Shown in pieces: positions 36,902 to 46,181 of a stretch of 64,000 nucleotides of DNA (position 1 is the stretch's first letter; each line of letters begins with the position of its first letter). The notes under the pieces were generated by a model that made no database searches, was not told where the DNA came from, and saw only the letters and a program-made list of their open reading frames with translations. The position numbers and the translations under genes are program-made. Origin of the DNA: Kocuria rosea subsp. polaris (GTDB taxonomy: Bacteria > Actinomycetota > Actinomycetes > Actinomycetales > Micrococcaceae); the NCBI RefSeq assembly GCF_001483755.1, contig NZ_LQBK01000009.1, positions 62,001 through 126,000 of the forward strand, read 5' to 3'.

Positions 36902-38326
36902 ATGTTCCAGACACCCGAGGAAGTCCTCGCCTTCATCAAGGACGAGGAGATCGTCTTCGTCGACGTCCGGTTCACGGACATGCCCGGCGTGCAGCAGCAC
37001 TTCAACCTCCCGGCCAAGTCGGTGGACGACGACTTCTTCGTGCACGGGCAGCTGTTCGACGGCTCCTCCATCCGCGGCTTCCAGGGCATCGCCGAGTCCG
37101 ACATGCAGCTCATCCCGGACCCCACCTCGGCGTTCGTGGACCCCTTCCGCGTCGAGAAGACCCTCGTGGTCACCTGCTCGATCGTGAACCCCCGCACCGG
37201 TGAGCCCTACCACCGCGACCCCCGCGGCGTCGCCGAGCGCGCCGAGGCCTACATGGCGTCGACCGGCATCGCCGACGTCGCCAACTTCGCCTCCGAGGCC
37301 GAGTTCTTCATCTTCGAGGACGTCCGCTACGACATCCAGCCGCAGGGCTCCTTCTACGCCATCGACTCCGACGAGGCCGCCTGGAACACCGGCCGCAAGG
37401 AGGAGGGCGGGAACCTGGGCAACAAGACCCCCGTCAAGGGCGGCTACTTCCCTGTCTCCCCGGTCGACAAGCAGGCCGACCTGCGCGACGCCATGTGCGT
37501 GGCCCTGGACGAGGTGGGCCTCGAGGTCGAGCGCTCCCACCACGAGGTGGGTTCCTCGGGCCAGGCCGAGATCAACTACCGGTTCAACACCCTGACCAAG
37601 GCCGCGGACGACCTGCAGAAGTTCAAGTACGTCATCAAGAACACCGCGGACGCCTTCGGCAAGTCGGCCACGTTCATGCCCAAGCCCGTCTTCAACGACA
37701 ACGGCTCCGGCATGCACTGCCACCAGTCCCTGTGGAAGGGCAGCGAGCCGCTGTTCTACGACGAGAAGGGCTACGCGGGCCTGTCCGACCTCGCCCGCTG
37801 GTACATCGGCGGCCTGCTCCAGCACTCCTCGGCCGTGCTGGCCTTCACCAACCCGACGGTCAACTCCTACCGCCGCCTGGTCAAGGGCTTCGAGGCCCCG
37901 GTCAACATGGTGTACTCGCAGGGCAACCGCTCCGCCGGCATCCGCATCCCGATCACGGGCACCAACCCGAAGGCCAAGCGCCTCGAGTTCCGCGCCCCGG
38001 ACCCCTCCTGCAACCCGTACCTGGCGTTCGCCGCCCAGCTGATGGCGGGCCTCGACGGCATCCGCAACCGCATCGAGCCGGCCGACCCGATCGACAAGGA
38101 CCTCTACGAGCTGCCCGCCGAGGAGGCCAAGGACATCAAGAAGGCCCCGGCCTCGCTCGAGGAGGCCCTGCTGGCCCTGGAGGAGGACCACGAGTTCCTG
38201 CTCGCCGGCGACGTCTTCACCGAGGACACCATCCAGTCCTGGATCGAGTACAAGCGCGAGTTCGAGCTCAAGCCGCTGTCCGTGGTCCCGCACCCGCTGG
38301 AGTTCTCGATGTACTACGGCGTCTGA
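36902..38326 (+). CDS. glnA: Glutamine synthetase type I, adenylylation-regulated
   Basis: 474 residues. Makes glutamine from glutamate, ammonia and ATP as a dodecamer. N-terminal beta-grasp, then catalytic motifs [12 protein letters not shown]/metal region [32 protein letters not shown] and [10 protein letters not shown]. The Tyr for adenylylation is in [11 protein letters not shown], as in GlnA1-type enzymes, and the modifying enzyme GlnE is encoded next to it. The start follows AAGGAG. It converges on glnE with a hairpin between. Confidence 0.97.
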   Translation: MFQTPEEVLAFIKDEEIVFVDVRFTDMPGVQQHFNLPAKSVDDDFFVHGQLFDGSSIRGFQGIAESDMQLIPDPTSAFVDPFRVEKTLVVTCSIVNPRTGEPYHRDPRGVAERAEAYMASTGIADVANFASEAEFFIFEDVRYDIQPQGSFYAIDSDEAAWNTGRKEEGGNLGNKTPVKGGYFPVSPVDKQADLRDAMCVALDEVGLEVERSHHEVGSSGQAEINYRFNTLTKAADDLQKFKYVIKNTADAFGKSATFMPKPVFNDNGSGMHCHQSLWKGSEPLFYDEKGYAGLSDLARWYIGGLLQHSSAVLAFTNPTVNSYRRLVKGFEAPVNMVYSQGNRSAGIRIPITGTNPKAKRLEFRAPDPSCNPYLAFAAQLMAGLDGIRNRIEPADPIDKDLYELPAEEAKDIKKAPASLEEALLALEEDHEFLLAGDVFTEDTIQSWIEYKREFELKPLSVVPHPLEFSMYYGV

Positions 38327-38358
38327 GCCGCACCGCTCCACCGCTCCACCGCTGCACC

Positions 38359-38399
38359 GGGAAGGCCCCGGACTCCTTCGAGGGGTCCGGGGCCTTCCC
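38359..38399. terminator. Terminator between glnA and glnE
   Basis: A perfect 15-bp stem (38359-38373 with 38385-38399) around a partly paired loop. It lies between converging glnA and glnE, so it can serve both. Confidence 0.8.
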
Positions 38400-38423
38400 C
38401 GTGTCGTTGTCGGCCCGGAGTCG

Positions 38424-41400
38424 TCAGTGCCCGTAGAACAGCCGCTCGAAAACGGCGCGGGCCTTGCGGGTGGTGCGCAGGTAGTCCTCCTCGAGCCGCC
38501 CGGCGCCGCCGTGCTCGTACCCGCACCAGCGGGCCACCGCCTCGAGGTCGGCCCGCTTCGACGGCAGGGCGTCGGAGCGGCGCCCGGTGCGCAGGACGTT
38601 GCCGTTGCGCACCGCCGTGGCGAGCCGCCACGCGGCGGACAGGGCCGTGGCATCCTCGGCCGTGACCAGCCCCGCCTCCTCCGCGGAGTGCAGGGCCAGC
38701 AGGGTGCTCGTGGTCCGCAGCCCCTGGATCCGGTGCCCGTGCTGGAGCTGCAGCGTCTGGACGAGCCACTCGACGTCCGAGAGACCGCCCCGCCCCAGCT
38801 TCACGTGCCGTGACGGGTCCGCACCGCGCGGCATCCGCTCGTTCTCCACGCGGGCCTTCATCCGCCGGATCTCCAGCAGCTGGCGCTCGGTGAACTCCTC
38901 CGGGTAGCGGCGCGGGTCGATGACGCGCCGGAAGGCGTCGGCCAGCTCGTCGCTGCCGGCCATGGGCAGGGCTCGGGTGAGGGCCTGGAACTCCCAGGTC
39001 TGCGCCCACCGGGCGTAGTACTCGGCGTAGGAGTCGACGGAGCGCACCATGGGTCCCTGCTTGCCCTCGGGGCGCAGGTCGTTGTCGATCTCCAGCACCC
39101 GCTCCGCCACGATGGGCGGCGTGCAGGGCGCCTTGAGCAGCTGCACCATCCGTTGCAGCAGCGTCTCGGCCTGCTCCCGGGCCGCCGCGGGGTCCGCGTC
39201 CCCCACCGGCGCGTAGACGTACATGACATCGGCGTCGGAGCCGTAGCCGATCTCCCGCCCGCCCTGCCGGCCCATGGCCACGACCAGGACGTCGGCGAGC
39301 CGCCCGTCCCGCTCGTAGACCTCCCGCTCCGCCACGTGCAGGGCGCCCAGGATGCAGGCCCGGTCGATGTCGGACAGCGCCTCCACGACCTGCTCGACCT
39401 CGAGCAGCCCGGAGGTGTCCGCGAGCGCCACGCGCAGCTCCTCGCGGCGGCGGATCAGCCGGATCATCCGCACGGCCTCCCCGGGGTCGGGGTGGCGGGC
39501 CATCTGGGCGCGGATCTCGCTCCACAGCGTCTCGAAGGGCACCGGGCAGAGCTCGTCGTCCTGGCCGAGCCAGGCGGTCGCCTCCGGGGAGTTCTCCAGC
39601 AGGTCGGTGACGTACCGGGAGCTCGAGAGGATCTGGCACAGCCGCTCCGCGGCGGCGTTCGAGTCGCGCAGCAGCCGCAGGAACCAGGGGGTGGTGCCGA
39701 GGGACTCGGAGAGCCGCCGGAAGCCCAGCAGACCGGCGTCGGCGTCGACGCCGTCGGCCAGCCACTGCAGGAGCACGGGCAGCAGGGTGCGCAGGATCTC
39801 GGCCCGCCGGCTGACGCCGCGGGTGAGCGCCTCGATGTGCCGCACCGCGGCCTTCGGGTCCCGGTAGCCGAGCGCGGCCAGCCGGTCCCGCACCGACTCC
39901 GGCGAGAGCTGGGTGTCGGTGTCGGGCAGGTGGGCGAGGGCCGCGAGCAGCGGCCGGTAGAAGATCCGCTCGTGCATCCCCCGCACGCTGCGCTTGATCT
40001 TGCGCCACTCCTCGAGCAGCGAGTCGCCGGAGGGGCGGGCGGTGTCGGCGGCGCCCTGCAACGACCGGGCGATGACCGTGAGCTCCCGCTCCGCGCGCGG
40101 CATGAGGTGGGTGCGGCGCAGGCGGAACAGCTGGATGCGGTGCTCGAGCAGGCGCAGCCAGCGGTAGTGGGCGGAGAACTGCTCGCTGTCCTGGCGGCCG
40201 ATGTAGCCGCCCTCGGAGAGCGCGGTGAGGGACTCGGTCGTGGCCTGCGTCCGGACCCGCTCGTCCGTGCGCCCGTGCACCAGCTGCAGGAGCTGGACGG
40301 TGAACTCGACGTCGCGCAGGCCGCCGGGGCCCAGCTTGATCTGGCGCTCGCCCTCGGCGGCCGGGATGTTGTCGGTGACCCTGCGCCGCATGGCCTGCAC
40401 GGACTCGACGAAGCCCTCGCGCGCGGAGCTGCGCCACACGAACGGCTCGATGGCCTCCCGATAGGCCGCCCCGAGCTCCGGGTCCCCGGCGACGGGGCGG
40501 GCCTTGAGGAGGGCCTGGAACTCCCAGGACTCGGCCCACCGCTCGTAGTAGCGCACGTGCGAGTCCAGGGTGCGCACGAGCGGGCCGTCCTTGCCCTCGG
40601 GCCGGAGGTTGGCGTCCACCTCCCACAGGGGCGGTTCCGTGCCACGGGACATGAGCGCCCGGGCGGTGCCGGTGGCGAGGGCCGTGCCGATGACGGTGGC
40701 CTCCGCCCCGTCCAGGGGCTCGGCGCCCTCCGGGTCCTCCACGGCCATGACGTGCACGACGTCGACGTCGGAGATGTAGTTCAGCTCCCGCGCGCCGCAC
40801 TTGCCCATCCCGATCACGGCGAGCCGCACCCGCTCGACGGTCTCGGGGGCCCAGGTGCCGGCCGCCTCCGCCCGGGACACGGCGAGCGCCGCCTCGAGGG
40901 CGGCGGCGGCGAGATCGGCCAGCTGACGGCCGACGGCGGGCATGTGGTCGGCGGGGTAGAGCGCCCCGACGTCGCGGATGGCGATGCGCGCGAGCTCCCG
41001 CCGGTAGGCGACGCGCAGGGCGCTGCAGGCGGTGTCACCGGTCTCCGCGGCCACCGGGGTGCGCGCTGCGGGGTCCGCGCCGACCGACGTCAGCAGCGCG
41101 GCGCGGAACTGCTCCGCGGGGATCTCCTCGGGCTCGGCGGCGGCGGGCTCCGCAAGCAGGTCCAGGTGCTCGGGGCGCCGGAGCAGGAACTCCCCGAGCG
41201 CCTCGGAGGCCCCCAGCAGCCGGAACATGGTCTCGGAGGCCTCCGGGCCGGCGTTGATCCGCTCGGCGAGCTCCGGGGAGCCCTCGAGGAGGCGGACGGT
41301 GAGCTGCAGGGCGACGTCGGGCGACGCCGCCAGCGAGAGCCCCTCCAGGAGCCGGTCCAGGTCGACCTCGGCGAGCTCGGGGAAGCCGAGCCAGCGCTGA

Positions 41401-41489
41401 GCGTTGCCCGTGTCGGCGAAGCCGACCTTGATGAGCCGCCCGGACGCGACGGGGTCCGTAGCGGCGGCCGACTGGGGAGGGTGTGTCAT
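38424..41489 (-). CDS. glnE: Bifunctional glutamine synthetase adenylyltransferase/deadenylylase
   Basis: 1021 residues. Adds and removes AMP on glutamine synthetase. Two nucleotidyltransferase domains are visible: the N-terminal one with GKCGARELNYISDVDVVHV (deadenylylase half) and the C-terminal one with GGREIGYGSDADVMYVY (adenylylation half). A regulatory helical region lies between them. The ATG is picked 17 bp after the glnA2 stop; longer readings overlap that gene. It sits between two glutamine synthetase genes, cotranscribed with the second and convergent to its likely substrate GlnA. Confidence 0.95.
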   Translation of the reverse strand: MTHPPQSAAATDPVASGRLIKVGFADTGNAQRWLGFPELAEVDLDRLLEGLSLAASPDVALQLTVRLLEGSPELAERINAGPEASETMFRLLGASEALGEFLLRRPEHLDLLAEPAAAEPEEIPAEQFRAALLTSVGADPAARTPVAAETGDTACSALRVAYRRELARIAIRDVGALYPADHMPAVGRQLADLAAAALEAALAVSRAEAAGTWAPETVERVRLAVIGMGKCGARELNYISDVDVVHVMAVEDPEGAEPLDGAEATVIGTALATGTARALMSRGTEPPLWEVDANLRPEGKDGPLVRTLDSHVRYYERWAESWEFQALLKARPVAGDPELGAAYREAIEPFVWRSSAREGFVESVQAMRRRVTDNIPAAEGERQIKLGPGGLRDVEFTVQLLQLVHGRTDERVRTQATTESLTALSEGGYIGRQDSEQFSAHYRWLRLLEHRIQLFRLRRTHLMPRAERELTVIARSLQGAADTARPSGDSLLEEWRKIKRSVRGMHERIFYRPLLAALAHLPDTDTQLSPESVRDRLAALGYRDPKAAVRHIEALTRGVSRRAEILRTLLPVLLQWLADGVDADAGLLGFRRLSESLGTTPWFLRLLRDSNAAAERLCQILSSSRYVTDLLENSPEATAWLGQDDELCPVPFETLWSEIRAQMARHPDPGEAVRMIRLIRRREELRVALADTSGLLEVEQVVEALSDIDRACILGALHVAEREVYERDGRLADVLVVAMGRQGGREIGYGSDADVMYVYAPVGDADPAAAREQAETLLQRMVQLLKAPCTPPIVAERVLEIDNDLRPEGKQGPMVRSVDSYAEYYARWAQTWEFQALTRALPMAGSDELADAFRRVIDPRRYPEEFTERQLLEIRRMKARVENERMPRGADPSRHVKLGRGGLSDVEWLVQTLQLQHGHRIQGLRTTSTLLALHSAEEAGLVTAEDATALSAAWRLATAVRNGNVLRTGRRSDALPSKRADLEAVARWCGYEHGGAGRLEEDYLRTTRKARAVFERLFYGH

Positions 41490-41506
41490 GGGACGGTCCG
41501 TCCGGG

Positions 41507-42847
41507 TCAGAGGATGCCGAGGTTGTTCTTGAGCTCGAAGTGGGTGACGACCCGGCGGTAGTCGTTCCAGTCGCGGCGCTTGTTGCGCAGGAAGTAGTCG
41601 TAGACCTGCTCCCCGAGCAGCTCGGCCATGAACTCCGACTCCTCGGTCTCCCGGATGGCGTCGTACAGGCTCGAGGGCAGCGGGTTGTGGCCGAGGGCGC
41701 GGCGCTCCGCGGAGCTCATCGCCGCGACGTCGTCGAGCTCGACCGGCGGGAGCTCGTACTCGTTCTCGATGCCCCGCAGGCCCGCGGCCAGCAGGGCGGC
41801 GTAGGAGAGGTAGGGGTTCGTGGCGGAGTCGATGCCGCGGTACTCGATCCGCGCGGCCTGCACCTTGTCCGGCTTGGACAGCGGCACCCGCACGAGGGCG
41901 GAGCGGTTGTTGTGCCCCCAGGACTGGTAGGACGGCGCCTCTCCCCCGCCCCACAGCCGCTTGTAGGAGTTGACGAACTGGTTGGTCACCGACGTGAACT
42001 CGGGGGCGTGCCGCAGGATGCCGGCGATGAAGTGCCCGGCGGTGCGGGAGAGCCGGAACTCGGAGCCGGCCTCGAAGAAGGCGTTGGTGTCCCCCTCGAA
42101 CAGCGAGAAGTGGGTGTGCATGCCCGAGCCGGGGTGCTCCGTGAACGGCTTCGGCATGAAGGTCGCGTAGAGGCCCTGCGAGAGCGCGACCTCCTTGATC
42201 ACCGTGCGGAACGTCATGATGTTGTCGGCGGTCTGCAGGGCGTCGGCGTAGCGCAGGTCGATCTCGTTCTGCCCGGGGCCCGCCTCGTGGTGGGAGAACT
42301 CGACGGAGATCCCGACGGCCTCCAGCATGCTCACGGCCTTGCGGCGGAAGTCCTGCACCACGCCGCCCGGCACGTGGTCGAAGTAGCCCTCGTGGTCCAC
42401 GGGGGTGGGCTGGCCCTCGGCGTCGAGGTCCGCGGACTTCAGCAGGTAGAACTCGATCTCCGGCGCCGTGTAGCAGGTGAAGCCCATGTCCGAGGCCTTC
42501 TCCAGGACGCGCTTGAGCACGCCGCGCGGGTCCGAGGAGGAGGGCTCGCCGTCCGGGGTGAGGATGTTGCAGAACATCCGAGCGGTGGGCTCCGTCTCAC
42601 CGCGCCAGGGCAGGATCTGGAAGGTGGAGGGGTCCGGCTGCAGGAGCATGTCCGCCTCGGAGACCCGCGACAGTCCCTCGATGGAGGACCCGTCGAAGCC
42701 CAGTCCCTCCTCGAAGGCCGCCTCGACCTCGGCGGGGGCCAGGGCCACCGACTTGAGGCTCCCGACGACGTCCGTGAACCACATGCGCACGAAGCGGACG
42801 TCGCGCTCCTCGATGGTCCTGAGGACGAACTCCTGCTGACGGTCCAT
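41507..42847 (-). CDS. glnA2: Second type I glutamine synthetase (GlnA2-like)
   Basis: 446 residues, shorter than the 474-residue GlnA. Catalytic motifs are FDGSSIEGLSRVSEADM, EFSHHEAGPGQNEID, KPFTEHPGSGMHTHFSLF and GHNNRSALVRVP. The region where GlnA carries its adenylylation Tyr reads NEYELPPVELDDV, lacking the usual KDLYxLPxEE context, so it is probably not controlled by GlnE despite being upstream of glnE in one operon. Similar paralogues in other actinobacteria are alpha-type glutamine synthetases; a few relatives act on other amines. ATG start after GAAGGCAACC. Confidence 0.93.
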   Translation of the reverse strand: MDRQQEFVLRTIEERDVRFVRMWFTDVVGSLKSVALAPAEVEAAFEEGLGFDGSSIEGLSRVSEADMLLQPDPSTFQILPWRGETEPTARMFCNILTPDGEPSSSDPRGVLKRVLEKASDMGFTCYTAPEIEFYLLKSADLDAEGQPTPVDHEGYFDHVPGGVVQDFRRKAVSMLEAVGISVEFSHHEAGPGQNEIDLRYADALQTADNIMTFRTVIKEVALSQGLYATFMPKPFTEHPGSGMHTHFSLFEGDTNAFFEAGSEFRLSRTAGHFIAGILRHAPEFTSVTNQFVNSYKRLWGGGEAPSYQSWGHNNRSALVRVPLSKPDKVQAARIEYRGIDSATNPYLSYAALLAAGLRGIENEYELPPVELDDVAAMSSAERRALGHNPLPSSLYDAIRETEESEFMAELLGEQVYDYFLRNKRRDWNDYRRVVTHFELKNNLGIL

Positions 42848-42925
42848 GGTTGCCTTCCTCGTCTTCCTGCCCGCGGCTCCGGCCGCCCGCGCGTGCTGTG
42901 CCGGCCGGGCACGACTGCTGTCCCG

Positions 42926-42940
42926 CCCACTCTAACGCGC
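42926..42940 (-). promoter_or_regulatory. Putative -10 region of glnA2-glnE
   Basis: Minus strand block GCGCGTTAGAGTGGG with -10 TAGAGT (42929-42934), about 80 nt before the ATG. Identical over 15 nt to the dut promoter. Confidence 0.5.
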
Positions 42941-42989
42941 GGCCCCGCCGCGTCCGCCGGGCGGGACGGGCGGGGCCGGACGCGCCCGA

Positions 42990-42995
42990 TAGGGT
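42990..42995 (+). promoter_or_regulatory. Leaderless -10 element of panB
   Basis: TAGGGT followed by 6 nt and the panB ATG. A GGGG run between them is the only possible ribosome-binding site. Confidence 0.55.
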
Positions 42996-43001
42996 GGGGC
43001 C

Positions 43002-43838
43002 ATGACCCAGGAGACACCCCGCCCGGCACCGGGCGCGCTGGACGTGCGTCGGGTGCGCACGCACCACCTGCGCGAGGCGAAGCGCCGCGGCGAGAAGTTC
43101 ACGATGCTCACGTGCTACGACGCCCTGACGGCCGGGATCTTCGACGCGGCCGGGGTCGACTCGCTGCTGGTGGGCGACTCCGCGGGCAACAACGTCCTGG
43201 GCCACTCCAGCACCCTGCCCGTCACGGTGGACGAGCTGCTGCCGCTGTGCCGGGCCGTGTCCGGGGCCGCCGAGCGCGCCTTCGTGGTGGTGGACCTGCC
43301 CTTCGGCTCCTACGAGGCTTCCCCCGAGCAGGCGGTGTCCACCGCGGTGCGCTTCCTCAAGGAGGGCGGCGCGCACGCGGTGAAGCTCGAGGGCGGGGCG
43401 TGGTTCGCCCCGCACGTCGAGGCTATGGTCCAGGCGGGGGTGCCCGTGGTGGCGCACATCGGCTTCACCCCGCAGAGCGAGCACGCCCTGGGCGGGTACC
43501 GGGTGCAGGGCCGCGGCGACGCCGCGGACGCGCTCGTCGAGGACGCCCGTGCCCTCGAGGCCGCCGGGGCCTTCTGCGTGCTCATGGAGATGGTCCCCGC
43601 CGAGGCCGCCGCGACGGTGGACGCCGCGCTTGAAGTCCCGACCATCGGCATCGGCGCCGGCGCCGCCACCACCGGGCAGGTGCTGGTGTGGCAGGACATG
43701 CTGGGCCTGCGCCGGGGCCGGATGCCGCGCTTCGTCCGGCAGTACGCGGACCTCCACGGCGTGGTCTCCGAGGCCGTGGGCCGCTACGTCGAGGACGTCC
43801 GCTCGGGGACCTTCCCGGGCCCGGAGCACGGTTTCTGA
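43002..43838 (+). CDS. panB: 3-methyl-2-oxobutanoate hydroxymethyltransferase
   Basis: 278 residues. First step of pantothenate synthesis: 2-oxoisovalerate plus methylene-tetrahydrofolate gives ketopantoate. The TIM barrel shows metal Asp in LLVGDSAGN, LPFGSY, catalytic-region KLEGG and GIGAGAATTGQVLVWQDMLG. Other pan genes are not in the window. It converges on the SPOR gene (40 bp). Confidence 0.95.
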   Translation: MTQETPRPAPGALDVRRVRTHHLREAKRRGEKFTMLTCYDALTAGIFDAAGVDSLLVGDSAGNNVLGHSSTLPVTVDELLPLCRAVSGAAERAFVVVDLPFGSYEASPEQAVSTAVRFLKEGGAHAVKLEGGAWFAPHVEAMVQAGVPVVAHIGFTPQSEHALGGYRVQGRGDAADALVEDARALEAAGAFCVLMEMVPAEAAATVDAALEVPTIGIGAGAATTGQVLVWQDMLGLRRGRMPRFVRQYADLHGVVSEAVGRYVEDVRSGTFPGPEHGF

Positions 43839-43878
43839 GCGGCCCCCCGCGGACGCGGTGCCCCCGGCGCCCGGCCGC

Positions 43879-44055
43879 TCAGCCCTCGTCGAAGGCGCGG
43901 TCCTCCTCGTCCCACTGCCGGGTGCGCTCCGCGGCGAGCTTCAGGGCGTTCTGCGCCTCCTCGCGCGTGGCGTAGGGCCCGAGCAGCTTGCGGTAGTCCG
44001 ACTGCGGGCCCTCCTCCACCTGGTGGGTGTAGACGTTGAACCAGTACTCGCTCAT
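43879..44055 (-). CDS. Stand-alone SPOR-like domain protein
   Basis: 58 residues, essentially one small domain: [21 protein letters not shown] then [17 protein letters not shown], the G-P-Y/F-x(T)-x-x-E-A pattern of SPOR domains, which elsewhere bind denuded septal peptidoglycan. No signal peptide or membrane anchor is present, so a cytosolic or different role is likely. Start ATG after GAGAGGAGAGG. Divergent from map, with overlapping promoter hexamers. Confidence 0.85.
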   Translation of the reverse strand: MSEYWFNVYTHQVEEGPQSDYRKLLGPYATREEAQNALKLAAERTRQWDEEDRAFDEG

Positions 44056-44115
44056 GACCTCTCCTCTCGTCGGCCGCCGGGCCGGACGACCGGGCCGGCT
44101 CCGTGCCCGGGGCGC

Positions 44116-44129
44116 TAGGGTAGATCCTA
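44116..44129. promoter_or_regulatory. Overlapping divergent -10 elements of map and the SPOR gene
   Basis: Plus strand TAGGGT (44116-44121) points to map; minus strand TAGGAT (44124-44129) points to the SPOR gene. The same bases also contain a minus-strand TACCCT (44117-44122). RNA polymerase bound for one gene would occlude the other. Confidence 0.45.
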
Positions 44130-44185
44130 GGCCCGGACCGGCCCGGACGGGGCCGGCACACCCGATCCAGGAGGTCCAGACCCCC

Positions 44186-45085
44186 GTGCCCACGCACAAC
44201 CTCACCGCGCCCGCCCCCGGCGGCACCGCTCCCGTCGGGACGCTCGTGCCCGGCTCCGTGACTCCCGGCCGGCCCGTGCCGGCCACCATCCCCCGCCCGG
44301 AGTACGTCGGCCGGGCGGAGCCGGACGAGGGCCGCGGCGGCAACGTCTACACCCCGGAGGAGATCGGGCTCATCCGCGAGGCGGGCCGGATCGCGGCCCG
44401 CGCCCTGCAGGAGGCCGGCCGGGCCGCCGTGCCCGGCACCACCACGGACGAGCTCGACCGGATCGCCCACGAGTACATGTGCGACCACGGGGCCTACCCC
44501 TCCTGCCTGGGCTACCGGGGCTTCCCCAAGTCCATCTGCACGTCCCTCAACGAGGTGATCTGCCACGGCATCCCCGACTCCACGGTGCTGGAGGACGGCG
44601 ACATCATCAACCTGGACGTCACGGCCTACAAGAACGGCTTCCACGGCGACACCAACCGGATGTTCCTGGTGGGCGAGGTCGACGAGGAGTCCCGGCTGCT
44701 GGTCGAGCGCACCGAGGAGGCCCTGAACCGGGCCGTCAAGGCGGTCCGCCCGGGCCGCGAGATCAACGTCATCGGCCGGGTCATCGAGAAGTACGCCCGG
44801 CGCTTCGACTACGGCGTGGTGCGGGACTTCACGGGACACGGAGTGGGCCGGGAGTTCCACTCCGGGCTGATCGTCCCGCACTACGACGCCGCGCCCTCCT
44901 ACGCCACCCCCATGGTCCCCGGCATGGTCTTCACGATCGAGCCCATGCTGACCCTGGGCACGATCCAGTGGGAGCAGTGGGACGACGACTGGACCGTGAC
45001 GACCCGCGACCGGCGGCGCACCGCGCAGTTCGAGCACACCCTGGCGGTCACGGAGGACGGGGTGGACGTCCTCACGCTTCCGTAG
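44186..45085 (+). CDS. map: Methionine aminopeptidase type I (long N-terminal form)
   Basis: 299 residues. Removes initiator Met from nascent proteins. The N-terminal extension of about 50 residues ends in RPEYVGR, a motif shared with the MapB-type enzymes of actinobacteria. The pita-bread core has metal ligands in [17 protein letters not shown] (two Asp), GHGVGREFH (His), TIEPML (Glu) and QFEHTL (Glu). The GTG start is chosen because AGGAGG precedes it; the ATG-containing extension overlaps the divergent SPOR gene. Confidence 0.93.
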   Translation: MPTHNLTAPAPGGTAPVGTLVPGSVTPGRPVPATIPRPEYVGRAEPDEGRGGNVYTPEEIGLIREAGRIAARALQEAGRAAVPGTTTDELDRIAHEYMCDHGAYPSCLGYRGFPKSICTSLNEVICHGIPDSTVLEDGDIINLDVTAYKNGFHGDTNRMFLVGEVDEESRLLVERTEEALNRAVKAVRPGREINVIGRVIEKYARRFDYGVVRDFTGHGVGREFHSGLIVPHYDAAPSYATPMVPGMVFTIEPMLTLGTIQWEQWDDDWTVTTRDRRRTAQFEHTLAVTEDGVDVLTLP

Positions 45086-45094
45086 CCCCTGCCG

Positions 45095-45100
45095 TAGACT
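45095..45100 (+). promoter_or_regulatory. Putative -10 element of ppgK
   Basis: TAGACT, 43 nt before the ppgK ATG and 10 bp after the map stop. Confidence 0.45.
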
Positions 45101-45143
45101 GCCCCCTGATCATCCGACCACGGCTCCACGAGAGGACCGCTCC

Positions 45144-45956
45144 ATGACCACACCAGACCGCGACGCCGCCGCCGTCCCGAACCGCCGCGTGATCGGCATC
45201 GACTTCGGCGGCACCGGGACCAAGGGCGGGATCGTGGACCTCGACACGGGCGAGCTCGTCGGCGAGCGCTTCCGGATCCCCACGCCCCGCCCCGCCACGC
45301 CGGAGAAGGTCGCCGAGGTGGTGGAGCAGATCGTCGCGGAGCTGCAGTCCCGCCCCGAGGCCCCCGCCCCGGACTCGCCGGTGGGCATCGTCTTCCCGGC
45401 GATCATCAAGGAGGGCGTCGCGCTGTCCGCGGCGAACATCGACAAGTCCTGGATCGGCACGAACGTCGACGCGCTCATGACCGAGCGGCTCGGCCGCCCG
45501 GTCGAGGCCCTCAACGACGCCGACGCCGCGGGGCTGGCCGAGGCCGTCTACGGCGCCGGGCAGGGGGTCAAGGGCCTGGTCATCGTGATCACGCTGGGCA
45601 CGGGGATCGGTTCCGCGCTGATCCTCAACGGGAAGCTCGTGCCCAACGCCGAGCTGGGCCACCTGGAGATCGACGGTCACGACGCCGAGACCAAGGCGTC
45701 CGCCGCCGCGCGCGAGCGCGAGGACATGCCGTGGAAGAAGTGGGCGACCACCCGGCTGCAGCGCTACTTCAGCCACGTGGAGTTCCTGTTCTCGCCCAAC
45801 CTCTTCGTCGTCGGCGGCGGGGTGTCGAAGAAGGCGGAGAAGTTCCTCCCCTTCCTCGAGCTGCGCACGCCCGTGAAGGTCGCCGAGCTCCGCAACAACG
45901 CCGGCATCGTGGGCGCGGCCCTGTGGGCCGGCATCCCGCACGAGCCGGAGAGCTGA
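45144..45956 (+). CDS. ppgK: Polyphosphate glucokinase
   Basis: 270 residues. ROK-fold kinase that phosphorylates glucose from polyphosphate or ATP. Phosphate loop GIDFGGTGTKGG at residues 19-30, sugar-binding LNDADAAGLAE and ELGHLEIDG, second phosphate motif VITLGTGIGSAL, and adenosine-side VVGGGVSKKAEK. Length and motifs match the actinobacterial PPGK family. Followed by a 52-bp palindrome. Confidence 0.95.
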   Translation: MTTPDRDAAAVPNRRVIGIDFGGTGTKGGIVDLDTGELVGERFRIPTPRPATPEKVAEVVEQIVAELQSRPEAPAPDSPVGIVFPAIIKEGVALSAANIDKSWIGTNVDALMTERLGRPVEALNDADAAGLAEAVYGAGQGVKGLVIVITLGTGIGSALILNGKLVPNAELGHLEIDGHDAETKASAAAREREDMPWKKWATTRLQRYFSHVEFLFSPNLFVVGGGVSKKAEKFLPFLELRTPVKVAELRNNAGIVGAALWAGIPHEPES

Positions 45957-45965
45957 GCCCGGTCC

Positions 45966-46017
45966 CGACGACGACGCCCGGTCACCTCCACGTGGAGGTG
46001 ACCGGGCGTCGTCGTCG
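45966..46017. terminator. 52-bp perfect palindrome, bidirectional terminator
   Basis: Two 26-base arms (45966-45991 and 45992-46017) are exactly self-complementary with no unpaired centre, turning at CCACGTGG. It lies 9 bp after the ppgK stop, at the head of a 225-bp convergent gap that also holds the nrdR terminator. Confidence 0.85.
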
Positions 46018-46041
46018 AAACCGAAAGGTCCTGCGGGCACG

Positions 46042-46089
46042 AAAAAACCCGCCGGGAGCCGCGGCTTCCCCTCCGCGACTCCCGGCGGG
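46042..46089 (-). terminator. Intrinsic terminator of nrdR
   Basis: The outer 11-bp stem pairs 46048-46058 with 46079-46089, with a further CCGCGG/CCGCG pairing inside. On the minus strand it is followed by six T residues (46047-46042), the only textbook T-tract terminator seen in the window. Confidence 0.9.
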
Positions 46090-46181
46090 AGCTTGTGGTC
46101 CTACTCTACGGCGCCGCCGCGGCCTGCGGCAAGAGACACGCCGGGACGTGCCGGCCGGAGCCGGGGCGGCCCGAGCGGGGG

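Noticed and set aside
27697-46089. Inverted repeats as a CRISPR array or attachment sites
   Set aside because: The hairpins are single copies at gene ends with unrelated stems. There are no regularly spaced direct repeats and no integrase, transposase or cas genes.
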